Position numbers and translations under genes: made by a program
NCBI GenBank assembly: GCA_900313435.1
Contig: OMRF01000309.1
Coordinates: 1-10,912 of the forward strand
Direction: 5' to 3'
From: an uncultured Lachnospiraceae bacterium
Lineage (GTDB): Bacteria > Bacillota > Clostridia > Lachnospirales > Lachnospiraceae
Length of the DNA: 10,912 nucleotides
Shown: piece after piece, positions 1 to 7,913 of the stretch
How positions within the stretch are numbered: the stretch's first letter is position 1
Layout: each line of letters begins with the position of its first letter
The notes under the pieces: generated by a model
Told to the model about the DNA's origin: nothing
Databases searched by the model: none
What the model saw: only the letters and a program-made list of their open reading frames with translations

Positions 1-2
1 CT

Positions 3-2753
3 GCAATAGGTATAGGCATTGGTGCTGTAGTAATGTTCATCATCGGAATGAACTATCACTTCCTGATCAACCGTTACAAAAGCGCGGGGGGCACCTTCAC
101 CTACACTTCAAAGGTATTTTCCTACGACCACGGCTTCCTTTCCGCGTGGTTCATGCTCCTTGTCTACATAGCCATAAGCTGGGCAAACGTGACGGCTCTT
201 GCCCTTATCTGCCGCTACGTCTTTCCGGGCGTTTTTCAGAATGGTTATATGTATACGATCCAGGGCTATGATGTTTATCTTTTTGAGGTGATCCTTTCGA
301 TAGCGATAGTCCTGATATTCGGTCTCATCTGTATCTTCAGAAAACGCGTGGCCTCATGGGCCATAACCGTTATGGCGGTCGTCCTTTTCCTCGGGATAAT
401 AATCTGCTTTTTTGCAGTCACATCGAAAAACGGAGGACCTTCGATCCAGACGCCTTACTATTCTCCAAACGGCAAAAACCCCCTGATCCAGATCTTTGAG
501 ATATTGGTGCTTACACCCTGGGCCTTCGTTGGTTTCGAATCCGTTTCAAATTCCTCGGAAGAGTATTCCTTTTCCCGTAAAAAAATATTATTGATAATGT
601 CATTCGCGCTTATTGCTTCAGTGTTTTCATATGTCATGCTCTCGCAAATGGCGACAAGCGTTCTTCCTAATGGTTATGAAAACTGGACGACCTATATCGC
701 GAACCTGTCAAATATCTCGGGGACAGAAGGACTTCCGACCTTCAACGCCATAAATACCACAATGGGTGGCGCCGGAATGAACTTCATCTTCATAGTGGCA
801 TTATGTGCCATCGGTACCGGGCTCGTTGGAAATTTCATCGCGGCAAGCCGACTTCTCTACACGATGTCAAAGGAGCACATCCTTCCCGAATGGTTCGGCA
901 AACTGAATTCTGACGGCAATCCGAAAAACGCATTTATTTTCCTTATCATCATTTCCTGCATTATTTCTTTCGTAGGGCGGACCGCGGTCGGATGGATCGT
1001 TGATGTGAGTACCATAGGCGCTACCATAGCTTACGGCTACACATCGATCGTCGCTTTCTTTGAGGCGCGTAAGGAAAAGAAAAAAGGGATAATGGTGACC
1101 GGCATCATAGGACTTATCGCTTCCATTATCTTCTTCATATATTTCATGGAGTCTTCAGGTACTGCCATGTCCACGAATTCGTACCTGATACTGGCGATCT
1201 GGTCCATTTTTGGCTTTGAGTTATTCAGACGGGCCTTTCAGAAGGATGAGAACCACCGTTTCGGAAAGAGCATGGTCGTCTGGGTCGCACTTTTGTTTTT
1301 GATCTTTTTCACCTCCCATATCTGGATAAGGCAGTCCTCAGAGGACATGATGAAGAGCTCGCTTGAAAATGTCCGCACCCAATACGAGAGTATGATAGAG
1401 GATAATGGCTATATAGACGAGACAGAGGCGGATATTATTGTTGAGAAAGAGACAGTGACGATCAGGAGCCGGCTTATAGTAAACTCCCTCGTTCAGCTTG
1501 CCTTCATAGCTTTAGCCCTCATCCTTATTTACAGAGTTTATTCGATCCTTACAAAAAGGGAGAACAAGGCTGCCGCGGAAAAGAAGGCGGCAGAGGAGAT
1601 AAGCAGGGCAAAAGGCACCTTCCTGTCCAATATGTCACACGATATGAGAACGCCCATGAATGCCATCATGGGCTATACGAAGCTGGCAAGAGAAGATGGA
1701 ACGAGCGAAGAAAAGATGCGGGAGTATCTTGATAAGATAGAAAAGTCGGGTAAGCATCTTTTGTCCCTCATCAATGATGTCCTTGAGATGAGCAGGATCG
1801 AGAGCGGAAAGCAGGAGCTTGAGCTTGTTCCATCAGACATTGAGGACATGCTGGATGAGATACGCGACTTGTTCTCGCCCCAGATGAAGGAAAAGGAAAT
1901 TGATTTTGTGGTTGATACAAAAGCGCTCAAGAAGCGAAGGGTCGTCATTGATCGTGTACGCTTCAACAGGATCCTTTTGAACCTGGTATCAAACGCTTAC
2001 AAATTCACTCCGCAGGGCGGAAGGGTTCTGGTCACCCTGAAGCAGAGTGAGGATAATGAAGAAAACGGTACCTATGTCCTTTCGGTAAAGGATTCGGGGA
2101 TCGGTATGTCGAAGGAGTTCGCGGCTCATGTATTTGAAGCCTTTGAACGCGAGAGGACCTCTACCGTCAGCGGCATTCAGGGAACAGGACTTGGAATGGC
2201 GATCACTAAGAGCCTTGTGGATCTCATGGGCGGGACGACAGAGGTTAATACCGCTCCGGGAAAGGGCACGGAGTTCATCATCACATTATCCTTAGCCTAT
2301 GCCACTGCCGCAGCGGAGGATGAGGAAGAAGAAAGGTGCGATGAAAAGACTATAGACTTTACGGGAAAACGCATCCTCCTTGCCGAGGATCAGTTTGTAA
2401 ACCGTGAGATCGCAACGGCATTTCTTCAGAGCGAGGGCTTCATAATAGAGTGTGTTGAGAACGGACAGGAGGCGATCGATAAATACGCGCTGTCTGATCC
2501 GGGGTATTATGACGCGATATTAATGGATATCCAAATGCCGGTATTGGACGGCTATGAAGCCGCAAAGGCGATCCGCTCGCTTGAACATGAAAGTGACAGG
2601 GACAAGCGGATACCCATCATTGCAATGACCGCAAATGCATTCTCCGAGGATGTGAAAAAGGCTCTCGACTGCGGTATGGATGCCCACGTGGCAAAGCCTA
2701 TAGATCTTGAAGTGCTGCTTCAGACACTCTGTGAGCATATGAGGGAAGATTGA
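3..2753 (+). CDS. Amino-acid permease / histidine kinase / receiver fusion protein (5' partial)
   Basis: The frame is open from base 3 with no start, so the true start and first membrane helix lie outside the window. Residues are numbered from the Met at 33. Residues 1 to about 430 form an APC-superfamily permease: about eleven hydrophobic helices, including the conserved stretches around TPWAFVGFES and ASRLLYTMSKE. A further helix precedes a 46-residue acidic extracytoplasmic loop (434-479), then a last helix (481-503) and a charged coiled-coil linker. The kinase follows: H-box SHDMRTP with His536, N-box Asn654, G1 Asp687 and G2 GTGLG from 717. A receiver has Glu785/Asp786, phospho-acceptor Asp832 and Lys888. 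All catalytic residues are present. It probably senses an amino acid or related solute through the transporter, as CbrA of Pseudomonas does with an SLC5 transporter. There is no PAS, HPt or DNA-binding domain, so a separate partner must give the output. It overlaps hypF by four bases. The architecture is seen directly; the ligand is unknown. Confidence 0.9.
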   Translation, partial: AIGIGIGAVVMFIIGMNYHFLINRYKSAGGTFTYTSKVFSYDHGFLSAWFMLLVYIAISWANVTALALICRYVFPGVFQNGYMYTIQGYDVYLFEVILSIAIVLIFGLICIFRKRVASWAITVMAVVLFLGIIICFFAVTSKNGGPSIQTPYYSPNGKNPLIQIFEILVLTPWAFVGFESVSNSSEEYSFSRKKILLIMSFALIASVFSYVMLSQMATSVLPNGYENWTTYIANLSNISGTEGLPTFNAINTTMGGAGMNFIFIVALCAIGTGLVGNFIAASRLLYTMSKEHILPEWFGKLNSDGNPKNAFIFLIIISCIISFVGRTAVGWIVDVSTIGATIAYGYTSIVAFFEARKEKKKGIMVTGIIGLIASIIFFIYFMESSGTAMSTNSYLILAIWSIFGFELFRRAFQKDENHRFGKSMVVWVALLFLIFFTSHIWIRQSSEDMMKSSLENVRTQYESMIEDNGYIDETEADIIVEKETVTIRSRLIVNSLVQLAFIALALILIYRVYSILTKRENKAAAEKKAAEEISRAKGTFLSNMSHDMRTPMNAIMGYTKLAREDGTSEEKMREYLDKIEKSGKHLLSLINDVLEMSRIESGKQELELVPSDIEDMLDEIRDLFSPQMKEKEIDFVVDTKALKKRRVVIDRVRFNRILLNLVSNAYKFTPQGGRVLVTLKQSEDNEENGTYVLSVKDSGIGMSKEFAAHVFEAFERERTSTVSGIQGTGLGMAITKSLVDLMGGTTEVNTAPGKGTEFIITLSLAYATAAAEDEEEERCDEKTIDFTGKRILLAEDQFVNREIATAFLQSEGFIIECVENGQEAIDKYALSDPGYYDAILMDIQMPVLDGYEAAKAIRSLEHESDRDKRIPIIAMTANAFSEDVKKALDCGMDAHVAKPIDLEVLLQTLCEHMRED

Positions 2754-5134
2754 ATAGATTGAAGGATAGTGTCATCAGAAGAAAGATCAGGATAACCGGG
2801 ATAGTGCAGGGGGTGGGCTTTCGCCCCTTCGTGCATCGTATCGGCGAAAGATATGACATAAAGGGCTTTGTGATAAACAAAGGCCCTTTTGTTGAGATCA
2901 GGGCACAGGGAAGTAAGGAGGATATGGATTCATTTCTATCTGCCCTTTCAACTGAAGCACCTTCAAACGCAAGTGTACTTTCGATCGATGTTTCAGATGA
3001 TGACATAGATCAGGATTTTGATTCCTTTGAGATAAGGGAGAGTAGTGGAAGAGCGCGTGACGGCATCATCTTGATACCTCCGGATGCAGGTATATGTGAA
3101 GACTGCAAAAGAGAACTTTATGACAAAACTGACAGACGCTATCTCCATCCCCTCATCAACTGTACAGTCTGCGGACCCAGGCTTACTATCATAGATTCTC
3201 TTCCATATGACAGGGAGAGGACATCGATGAAATCTTTTCGGATGTGTTCCTCCTGCAAGAAAGAATATGAGGACATAAAGACCCGTCGTTATGACGCGCA
3301 GCCAGTTTGCTGCCCTGAATGCGGTCCAAAATATATTTCTGTCAAAAGTCCTGATATAAAAGCGTTTCAAGGCAACTTTTTCTCAGAAGCCTCTCCAAGC
3401 GGGGGCTTCAGATATCATATCCAAAACGCACGAAACATCATCATTTCAGGAGGCATCATCGCCGTAAAGGGCATAGGAGGCTTTCATTTCTGCTGCAGTG
3501 CTTACTCAGACGAAGCAATAACGAGGCTTCGGGAGATAAAGACACGTCCCATGAAGCCCTTTGCCCTGATGATGAAGGACATTGAAACAGTAAAGAGACA
3601 CTGCGTCATGAATGAGGAGCAGGAGGCACTTCTTTCGGGACCGATCCGCCCAATCTTACTCCTTGAAAGAAAAAAAGATGACGCGCTTCCCGAGCTTATC
3701 GCGCCTTATAATGACAGACTCGGGGTGATGCTTCCCTACGCTCCGGTGCAGCTTCTCCTTTTTTCGATGGATGATGAATCGGATGAAAAGATGCCGGACT
3801 CCCTCATCATGACAAGCGTTAATATACAAGGCGAGCCGATAATAAAGGATGATCGTGAGCTTGTGTCAAAATTTGGTGACAGGATAGATCTGATCCTCAC
3901 AAACGACAGGGATATACTCACGAGGGCGGACGACAGCGTCATTGATCTTTTTGAAAAAAAGCCCTATGTCATCAGAAGATCCCGGGGGCTTGCTCCTCTT
4001 CCTGTCAGCTTTCCGAAGGCTTCAAAGTGTAATGTCCTTGCCTTTGGGGGAGAACTTAAGAACTCTTTTTGCGTAGGGAAAAACGCCTTATTCTATCCGT
4101 CGCCCTATATAGGGGATATGGGGACTTTAAGGACAGGGGAGGTTCAGTCTGAAGAGATAGAAAGATTTCTTGACATCCTTTCCGTGAAGGACTCGCTTGA
4201 TGTGATCGCGTGTGATCTGAATCCCTCATACCTGTCGACACAGGCTGCGGAGGCTTTCGCAAAGAAGAATGATCTTCCCGTCATAAAGATCCAGCATCAC
4301 AAAGCCCATCTTCTTTCTGTCATAGCTGAAAATGACTATGAAGGGGATGTGATAGGCTGCTGTTTTGACGGAACCGGAATGGGGGATGACGGTACGATAT
4401 GGGGCGGCGAGATAATGCTCCTTAAAGACAAAAAAATAAAAAGAGTTTCCTCCATCACACCCTTCATGAATGCGGGGGGAGACCTCACCGCGAGGGAGGG
4501 TTGGAGAGTTGCCGCATCGATGATCTATGACATTTTTGAAAAAGACAAAATATCAGCGCTATCCTGCATGAGAGACCTTAACCTGTGTTCTGAAGAGGAG
4601 GGTGAGGCTATTTTCTTCATGGTTGACAACAAAGTCAACATAGCGCAATCCACCTCCGCAGGCCGACTTTTTGACGCAGCGTCAGCAATCCTCGGCATAA
4701 AGCAGGCCTCAACCTTTGAAGGAGAGGCTGCCATGGCGCTTCAGACTATGGCAGAACGCTATATCAGGGGAAATGGACCGGTCGAGTTTGAAAAGACAAA
4801 AAATAAGCGAAATGGCCTCATTCCGACCGATGAGATCATCAGATACCTGATACGCAGTGCGGATAAAGATAAGGGTGAGCTTTCCTGGTATTTTCATGTG
4901 AGCCTTGCGGAAATGACAGCGGAAAAAATAGTCACAGTTTCCAAAGAGACGGGGGTTTTTACCGCGGCTCTTTCGGGAGGGACCTTCCAGAATACCCTCT
5001 TTTTGTCACTTCTCTCAAGAAGGCTTGAGGAAGCCGGGATCTTAGTCCTTAAGCACTCGCTCATCCCCGCAAATGACGGGGGGATCGCTTTAGGTCAGGC
5101 TGTTATCGCTTCGGGAGGATATGTGTTATCATAG
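2750..5134 (+). CDS. hypF: Carbamoyltransferase HypF, [NiFe]-hydrogenase maturation
   Basis: HypF turns carbamoyl phosphate and ATP into carbamoyl-adenylate and passes the carbamoyl group to the C-terminal Cys of HypE, the source of the cyanide ligands. All domains are visible. The acylphosphatase domain has VQGVGFRPF (about 20-28) and the catalytic Asn in GFVINKG. Two Cys4 zinc fingers span about 116-195 (CEDC, CTVC, CSSC, CPEC). A YrdC-like domain covers about 225-400 (SGGIIAVKGIGGF from 233). The Kae1-like carbamoyltransferase carries HHKAH at 516-520, a GDDGTIWGGE loop and SGGTFQN at 742. The length of 794 is slightly above the usual 750-770, partly from extra residues between the zinc fingers and YrdC. 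The TTG at 2750 overlaps the kinase stop (TTGA). TTG 2759 is an equally possible start and sits about 10 bases after GGGAAG. It overlaps hypD's first possible start and belongs to one tight operon. Confidence 0.97.
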   Translation: MNRLKDSVIRRKIRITGIVQGVGFRPFVHRIGERYDIKGFVINKGPFVEIRAQGSKEDMDSFLSALSTEAPSNASVLSIDVSDDDIDQDFDSFEIRESSGRARDGIILIPPDAGICEDCKRELYDKTDRRYLHPLINCTVCGPRLTIIDSLPYDRERTSMKSFRMCSSCKKEYEDIKTRRYDAQPVCCPECGPKYISVKSPDIKAFQGNFFSEASPSGGFRYHIQNARNIIISGGIIAVKGIGGFHFCCSAYSDEAITRLREIKTRPMKPFALMMKDIETVKRHCVMNEEQEALLSGPIRPILLLERKKDDALPELIAPYNDRLGVMLPYAPVQLLLFSMDDESDEKMPDSLIMTSVNIQGEPIIKDDRELVSKFGDRIDLILTNDRDILTRADDSVIDLFEKKPYVIRRSRGLAPLPVSFPKASKCNVLAFGGELKNSFCVGKNALFYPSPYIGDMGTLRTGEVQSEEIERFLDILSVKDSLDVIACDLNPSYLSTQAAEAFAKKNDLPVIKIQHHKAHLLSVIAENDYEGDVIGCCFDGTGMGDDGTIWGGEIMLLKDKKIKRVSSITPFMNAGGDLTAREGWRVAASMIYDIFEKDKISALSCMRDLNLCSEEEGEAIFFMVDNKVNIAQSTSAGRLFDAASAILGIKQASTFEGEAAMALQTMAERYIRGNGPVEFEKTKNKRNGLIPTDEIIRYLIRSADKDKGELSWYFHVSLAEMTAEKIVTVSKETGVFTAALSGGTFQNTLFLSLLSRRLEEAGILVLKHSLIPANDGGIALGQAVIASGGYVLS

Positions 5135-5138
5135 CGCT

Positions 5139-6185
5139 ATGAACGATATTATAAAGCTTGCGTCAGAGCGGCTTAAAAACTACAAAGGGCAAAAGCTTCG
5201 CATCATGGAGGTCTGCGGTACCCACACTCACGAGATCATGAGGCTCGGCATCAGGAAGCTCCTTTCCGATGACATAGAGCTTATCTCGGGACCGGGTTGT
5301 CCAGTCTGTGTTACCGGGGCAGATTTCATAGAAAGAGCCGTCTGGCTTTCAACTGAGAGGAACTGCACGATCCTTTCCTTCGGAGATCTCCTGCGAGTTC
5401 CGGGCTTTGAGAAAAGCCTTCTTGATGTAAGGGGGCAGGGCGCCAGGATCGAGACTGTCTATTCTGCAATGGACAGTGTAAAATACGCGCTTTCCCATCC
5501 ATCAGAGGATGTTGTCTTTCTTTCCATAGGCTTTGAGACGACGATCCCGGGAAACCTTCTGGCTGTAAAAAAGGCGGCAGAGCTTAATCTTTCAAATTAT
5601 TCTATCCTTTCAGCGATGAAGACTATGCCCGGTGCCTATCGTCTTATGGCAGACAGCACCGATGCATTTCTCTATCCCGGACATGTCTGCGCAATCACAG
5701 GAACTAAACTATTGCAGGAGCTTTATCAGAAAGGTATATCGGGAGTTGTTACCGGCTTTTTGGCTGAGGAGCTTCTTTCTTCGATCCTTTACTGCGTTGA
5801 TCGGCTTTCAAAGGGAAAGCCCTTCTTTAAAAACCTCTATCCCCGTGTGGTGACAGATGAGGGAAGCGAAGAGGCAAAGAGGCTTATATCCGAAATGACA
5901 GTCGAAGTCGATTCAAAATGGCGTGGAATAGGCGTTATAAAGAATTCCGGGCTTATCCTTTCAGATGAGTTTTCTTCCTTTGACGCGGAGAAGAAATATG
6001 ATATTCCTTCATTTGAAGAGGAAAGGAAAAGCTCATGCCGCTGCGGAGAGGTCCTTACCGGAAAGATCCGTCCTACTGATTGTCCGCTTTTTGGTAAAGC
6101 CTGCACACCCGAAAAGCCTGTCGGAGCCTGCATGGTATCATCGGAAGGCGCCTGCAGCGCATATTATGATTATAATGGTGAATAG
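5139..6185 (+). CDS. hypD: Hydrogenase maturation protein HypD
   Basis: HypD is the iron-sulfur scaffold which, with HypC, assembles the Fe(CN)2CO unit of [NiFe] hydrogenases in the cytoplasm. Numbered from Met 5121, diagnostic motifs are VCGTHTH with Cys32, GPGCPVCVT with Cys60 and Cys63, FGDLLRVPG, and FLSIGFETTIPG. A C-terminal cysteine cluster (306, 308, 321, 328, 337, 345) includes the [4Fe-4S] ligands. Two starts are possible. ATG 5121 overlaps hypF by 14 bases, but GGAGG lies only 2 bases before it. ATG 5139 is four bases after the hypF stop and begins MNDIIKLA, which matches the usual distance from the start to VCGTHTH, so I prefer it (348 residues; 354 from 5121). It has no good ribosome site of its own and is probably translated by coupling to hypF. 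Its essential partner hypC, often the gene just before hypD, is absent here. Confidence 0.96.
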   Translation: MNDIIKLASERLKNYKGQKLRIMEVCGTHTHEIMRLGIRKLLSDDIELISGPGCPVCVTGADFIERAVWLSTERNCTILSFGDLLRVPGFEKSLLDVRGQGARIETVYSAMDSVKYALSHPSEDVVFLSIGFETTIPGNLLAVKKAAELNLSNYSILSAMKTMPGAYRLMADSTDAFLYPGHVCAITGTKLLQELYQKGISGVVTGFLAEELLSSILYCVDRLSKGKPFFKNLYPRVVTDEGSEEAKRLISEMTVEVDSKWRGIGVIKNSGLILSDEFSSFDAEKKYDIPSFEEERKSSCRCGEVLTGKIRPTDCPLFGKACTPEKPVGACMVSSEGACSAYYDYNGE

Positions 6186-6187
6186 CT

Positions 6188-7201
6188 ATGGTTAATGAAG
6201 ATCGTGTGACCCTGTCTCACGGGGCAGGAGGGAAGAAGACATCTTCTCTTATAAACGAGATATTTAAAAGGTATTTTGAAAACGAGCTTTTTACTGATGA
6301 TGACGGCGCTATTCTTCCTGCCGGCGGTTCAAAGAAGCTTGTCATGTCAACGGATGGCTTCATAGTATCGCCTTCCTTTTTTCCGGGTGGTGACATAGGA
6401 AAGCTTTCTGTCTGCGGGACTGTAAATGATATATCCTGTATGGGCGCAAAGCCCCTTTATCTTACGGTTTCATTCATCATAGAGGAGGGCTTTCTGATAA
6501 GCGATCTTGAAAGGATCGTGTCCTCTATGGCAGATACTGCAAGATACTGTGATGTAAGGATAGTAGCAGGTGATACCAAGGTCACTGAAAAGGGAAAGGC
6601 TGACGGGATCTTCATTACTACCACAGGCTTTGGCGTGATCGAGGGTGATCTAAACCCGTCCGGACGACTTGCGAAACCGGGGGACTCAATAATCGTAACA
6701 GGTGATGTCGGGCGTCACGGTGCTGCGATCCTTGTTTCCCGGGGGGATTATTCAATAAGCTCAAAGATCGAAAGCGACTGCGCCCCCTTAAGACACAGCA
6801 TTGCCGCGCTTCTTTCGGCTGTTCCCGATACGCATGTTATCAGGGACTGCACAAGGGGAGGAACGGGAACCGTACTCTTTGAGATAGGAAAGCAAAGTAA
6901 TGTCGGGATATGTATTGAAAGGGAAGCGCTTCCCGTCTCAAAAGAGGTGAACGGGATATGCTCCCTCCTTGGCTTTGACCCTCTTTATCTTGCGTGCGAG
7001 GGCAGGGTGGTCGTGATAGTAAAAAAAGAGGACGAGGAAAAGGCGCTTTTTGCGCTTCGTGGGATAAAAGAGTCACAGGGCGCCTGCGTCATAGGAACTG
7101 TCACAAAAGAAAACCCCGGAAAGGTAGTTGTCCGGACAAAACTTGGGACTGAGGTTTTCCTTCCCGAGCCCGGAAACGAACTTCTTCCGAGGATATGCTG
7201 A
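6188..7201 (+). CDS. hypE: Carbamoyl dehydratase HypE, hydrogenase maturation
   Basis: HypE accepts the carbamoyl group from HypF on its C-terminal cysteine and dehydrates it with ATP to a thiocyanate, which donates cyanide to the HypC-HypD iron centre. The protein has 337 residues, normal for the family, and ends in the hallmark PRIC with the acceptor Cys337 as last residue. The N-terminal ATP-binding part of the AIRS/PurM fold shows LSHGAGGKKTSSLI, the segment around STDGFIVSP, and GDTKVTEKG. The AIRS C-terminal domain follows from about residue 170. ATG 6188 is two bases after the hypD stop, and GGTGA at 6177-6181, six bases upstream, can act as the ribosome site inside the hypD end. It is the last gene of the plus-strand run and nearly touches the end of the convergent GntR gene, with no terminator between them. 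Confidence 0.97.
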   Translation: MVNEDRVTLSHGAGGKKTSSLINEIFKRYFENELFTDDDGAILPAGGSKKLVMSTDGFIVSPSFFPGGDIGKLSVCGTVNDISCMGAKPLYLTVSFIIEEGFLISDLERIVSSMADTARYCDVRIVAGDTKVTEKGKADGIFITTTGFGVIEGDLNPSGRLAKPGDSIIVTGDVGRHGAAILVSRGDYSISSKIESDCAPLRHSIAALLSAVPDTHVIRDCTRGGTGTVLFEIGKQSNVGICIEREALPVSKEVNGICSLLGFDPLYLACEGRVVVIVKKEDEEKALFALRGIKESQGACVIGTVTKENPGKVVVRTKLGTEVFLPEPGNELLPRIC

Positions 7202-7203
7202 AG

Positions 7204-7884
7204 TTATGAATTATTACGTATGGCGTTTCTTACGCTGTCAACCTGATTTCTAAGGTGAAGATGCATCTCTTCTTTTACGGCGGTCTCGTTCCTTTCCGAG
7301 AGATCCTTCATAATGGCTTCATGCTCTGCTATCAGATTTGAAAAATCCTCGATCCCCCTCAGATATTCATATCTAAAGCGGTACATCTGCTCCTTCAGGT
7401 TTTCTACTATGGCCACAAGCTTCGGGTTCTTTGCGGATCTGTATATCACGGAGTGGAAATCCTCATCTGCCTGGGCTATCACCCTTACGTCACCTGTTGC
7501 GCAGGATTTTTTGAAATTTGAAAGGGCTTCCGAAAGCTCTTTCAAGTCCGAATCCGTCATCCGAAGGCAGGCGTCCTTCACGGCAAGTTCGTCAAGGGCA
7601 TCCCTGATCTCAAGCACATCAAAAAGGTCCTTCTCAGTCATCTTCGCCACATGGGCACCGCGTCTCGGAACCGTGACGGCAAGCCCCTCTATTTCAAGAA
7701 GCCTGATGGCTTCTCTTACGGGGGTCCGGGAAACCCCAAGCTGCTTTGCAAGATGGATCTCCATCAGTCTTTCTCCGGGCTTTAAGTCACCCCTGAGGAT
7801 CGCGCTCCTCAATGTATTCATTACGACGTCACGAAGCGGCATATCCGTGTCGGCTTCAAGACGGAGTTTTTCGATGTTTCCCAC
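7204..7884 (-). CDS. GntR-family transcriptional regulator, FadR/FCD type
   Basis: This is a DNA-binding regulator of 226 residues. Residues about 15-78 are a winged helix-turn-helix of the GntR family, with ILRGDLKPGERL, the recognition segment LGVSRTPVREAIRLLE, and a wing RRGAHVA. Residues about 85-222 are an all-helical FCD effector domain. It keeps the usual metal site pattern Asp140-x3-His144, His188 and His210, so it probably binds a small carboxylate through a metal ion. The start is GTG at 7884, supported by a GGAGG eight bases upstream. It follows ispE by 29 bases and is probably cotranscribed with it. Its 3' end is two bases from the hypE stop. The ligand and target genes cannot be read from the sequence. 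Nothing in the protein links it to hydrogenase or isoprenoid control. Confidence 0.93.
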   Translation of the reverse strand: MGNIEKLRLEADTDMPLRDVVMNTLRSAILRGDLKPGERLMEIHLAKQLGVSRTPVREAIRLLEIEGLAVTVPRRGAHVAKMTEKDLFDVLEIRDALDELAVKDACLRMTDSDLKELSEALSNFKKSCATGDVRVIAQADEDFHSVIYRSAKNPKLVAIVENLKEQMYRFRYEYLRGIEDFSNLIAEHEAIMKDLSERNETAVKEEMHLHLRNQVDSVRNAIRNNS

Positions 7885-7892
7885 GTTCTCTT

Positions 7893-7897
7893 CCTCC
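7893..7897 (-). promoter_or_regulatory. Ribosome binding site fixing the GTG start of the GntR gene
   Basis: On the minus strand this reads GGAGG, eight bases before GTG 7884. It lies in the 29-base gap after the ispE stop and supports the GTG start over any internal ATG. Confidence 0.8.
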
Positions 7898-7913
7898 AGT
7901 TTCGGTTCGTGAT

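Noticed and set aside
5121..5160. A start reading MCYH at the hypF/hypD junction, which recalls the MC start of HypC
   Set aside because: The frame continues directly into HypD (MNDIIKLA then VCGTHTH), with no HypC body. It is only an alternative HypD start.
7313..7912. A 199-codon plus-strand open frame opposite the GntR gene
   Set aside because: The protein is Ser/Arg/Phe-rich with no domain, lacks a ribosome site and is fully antisense to a clear GntR/FCD gene, so it is a shadow.
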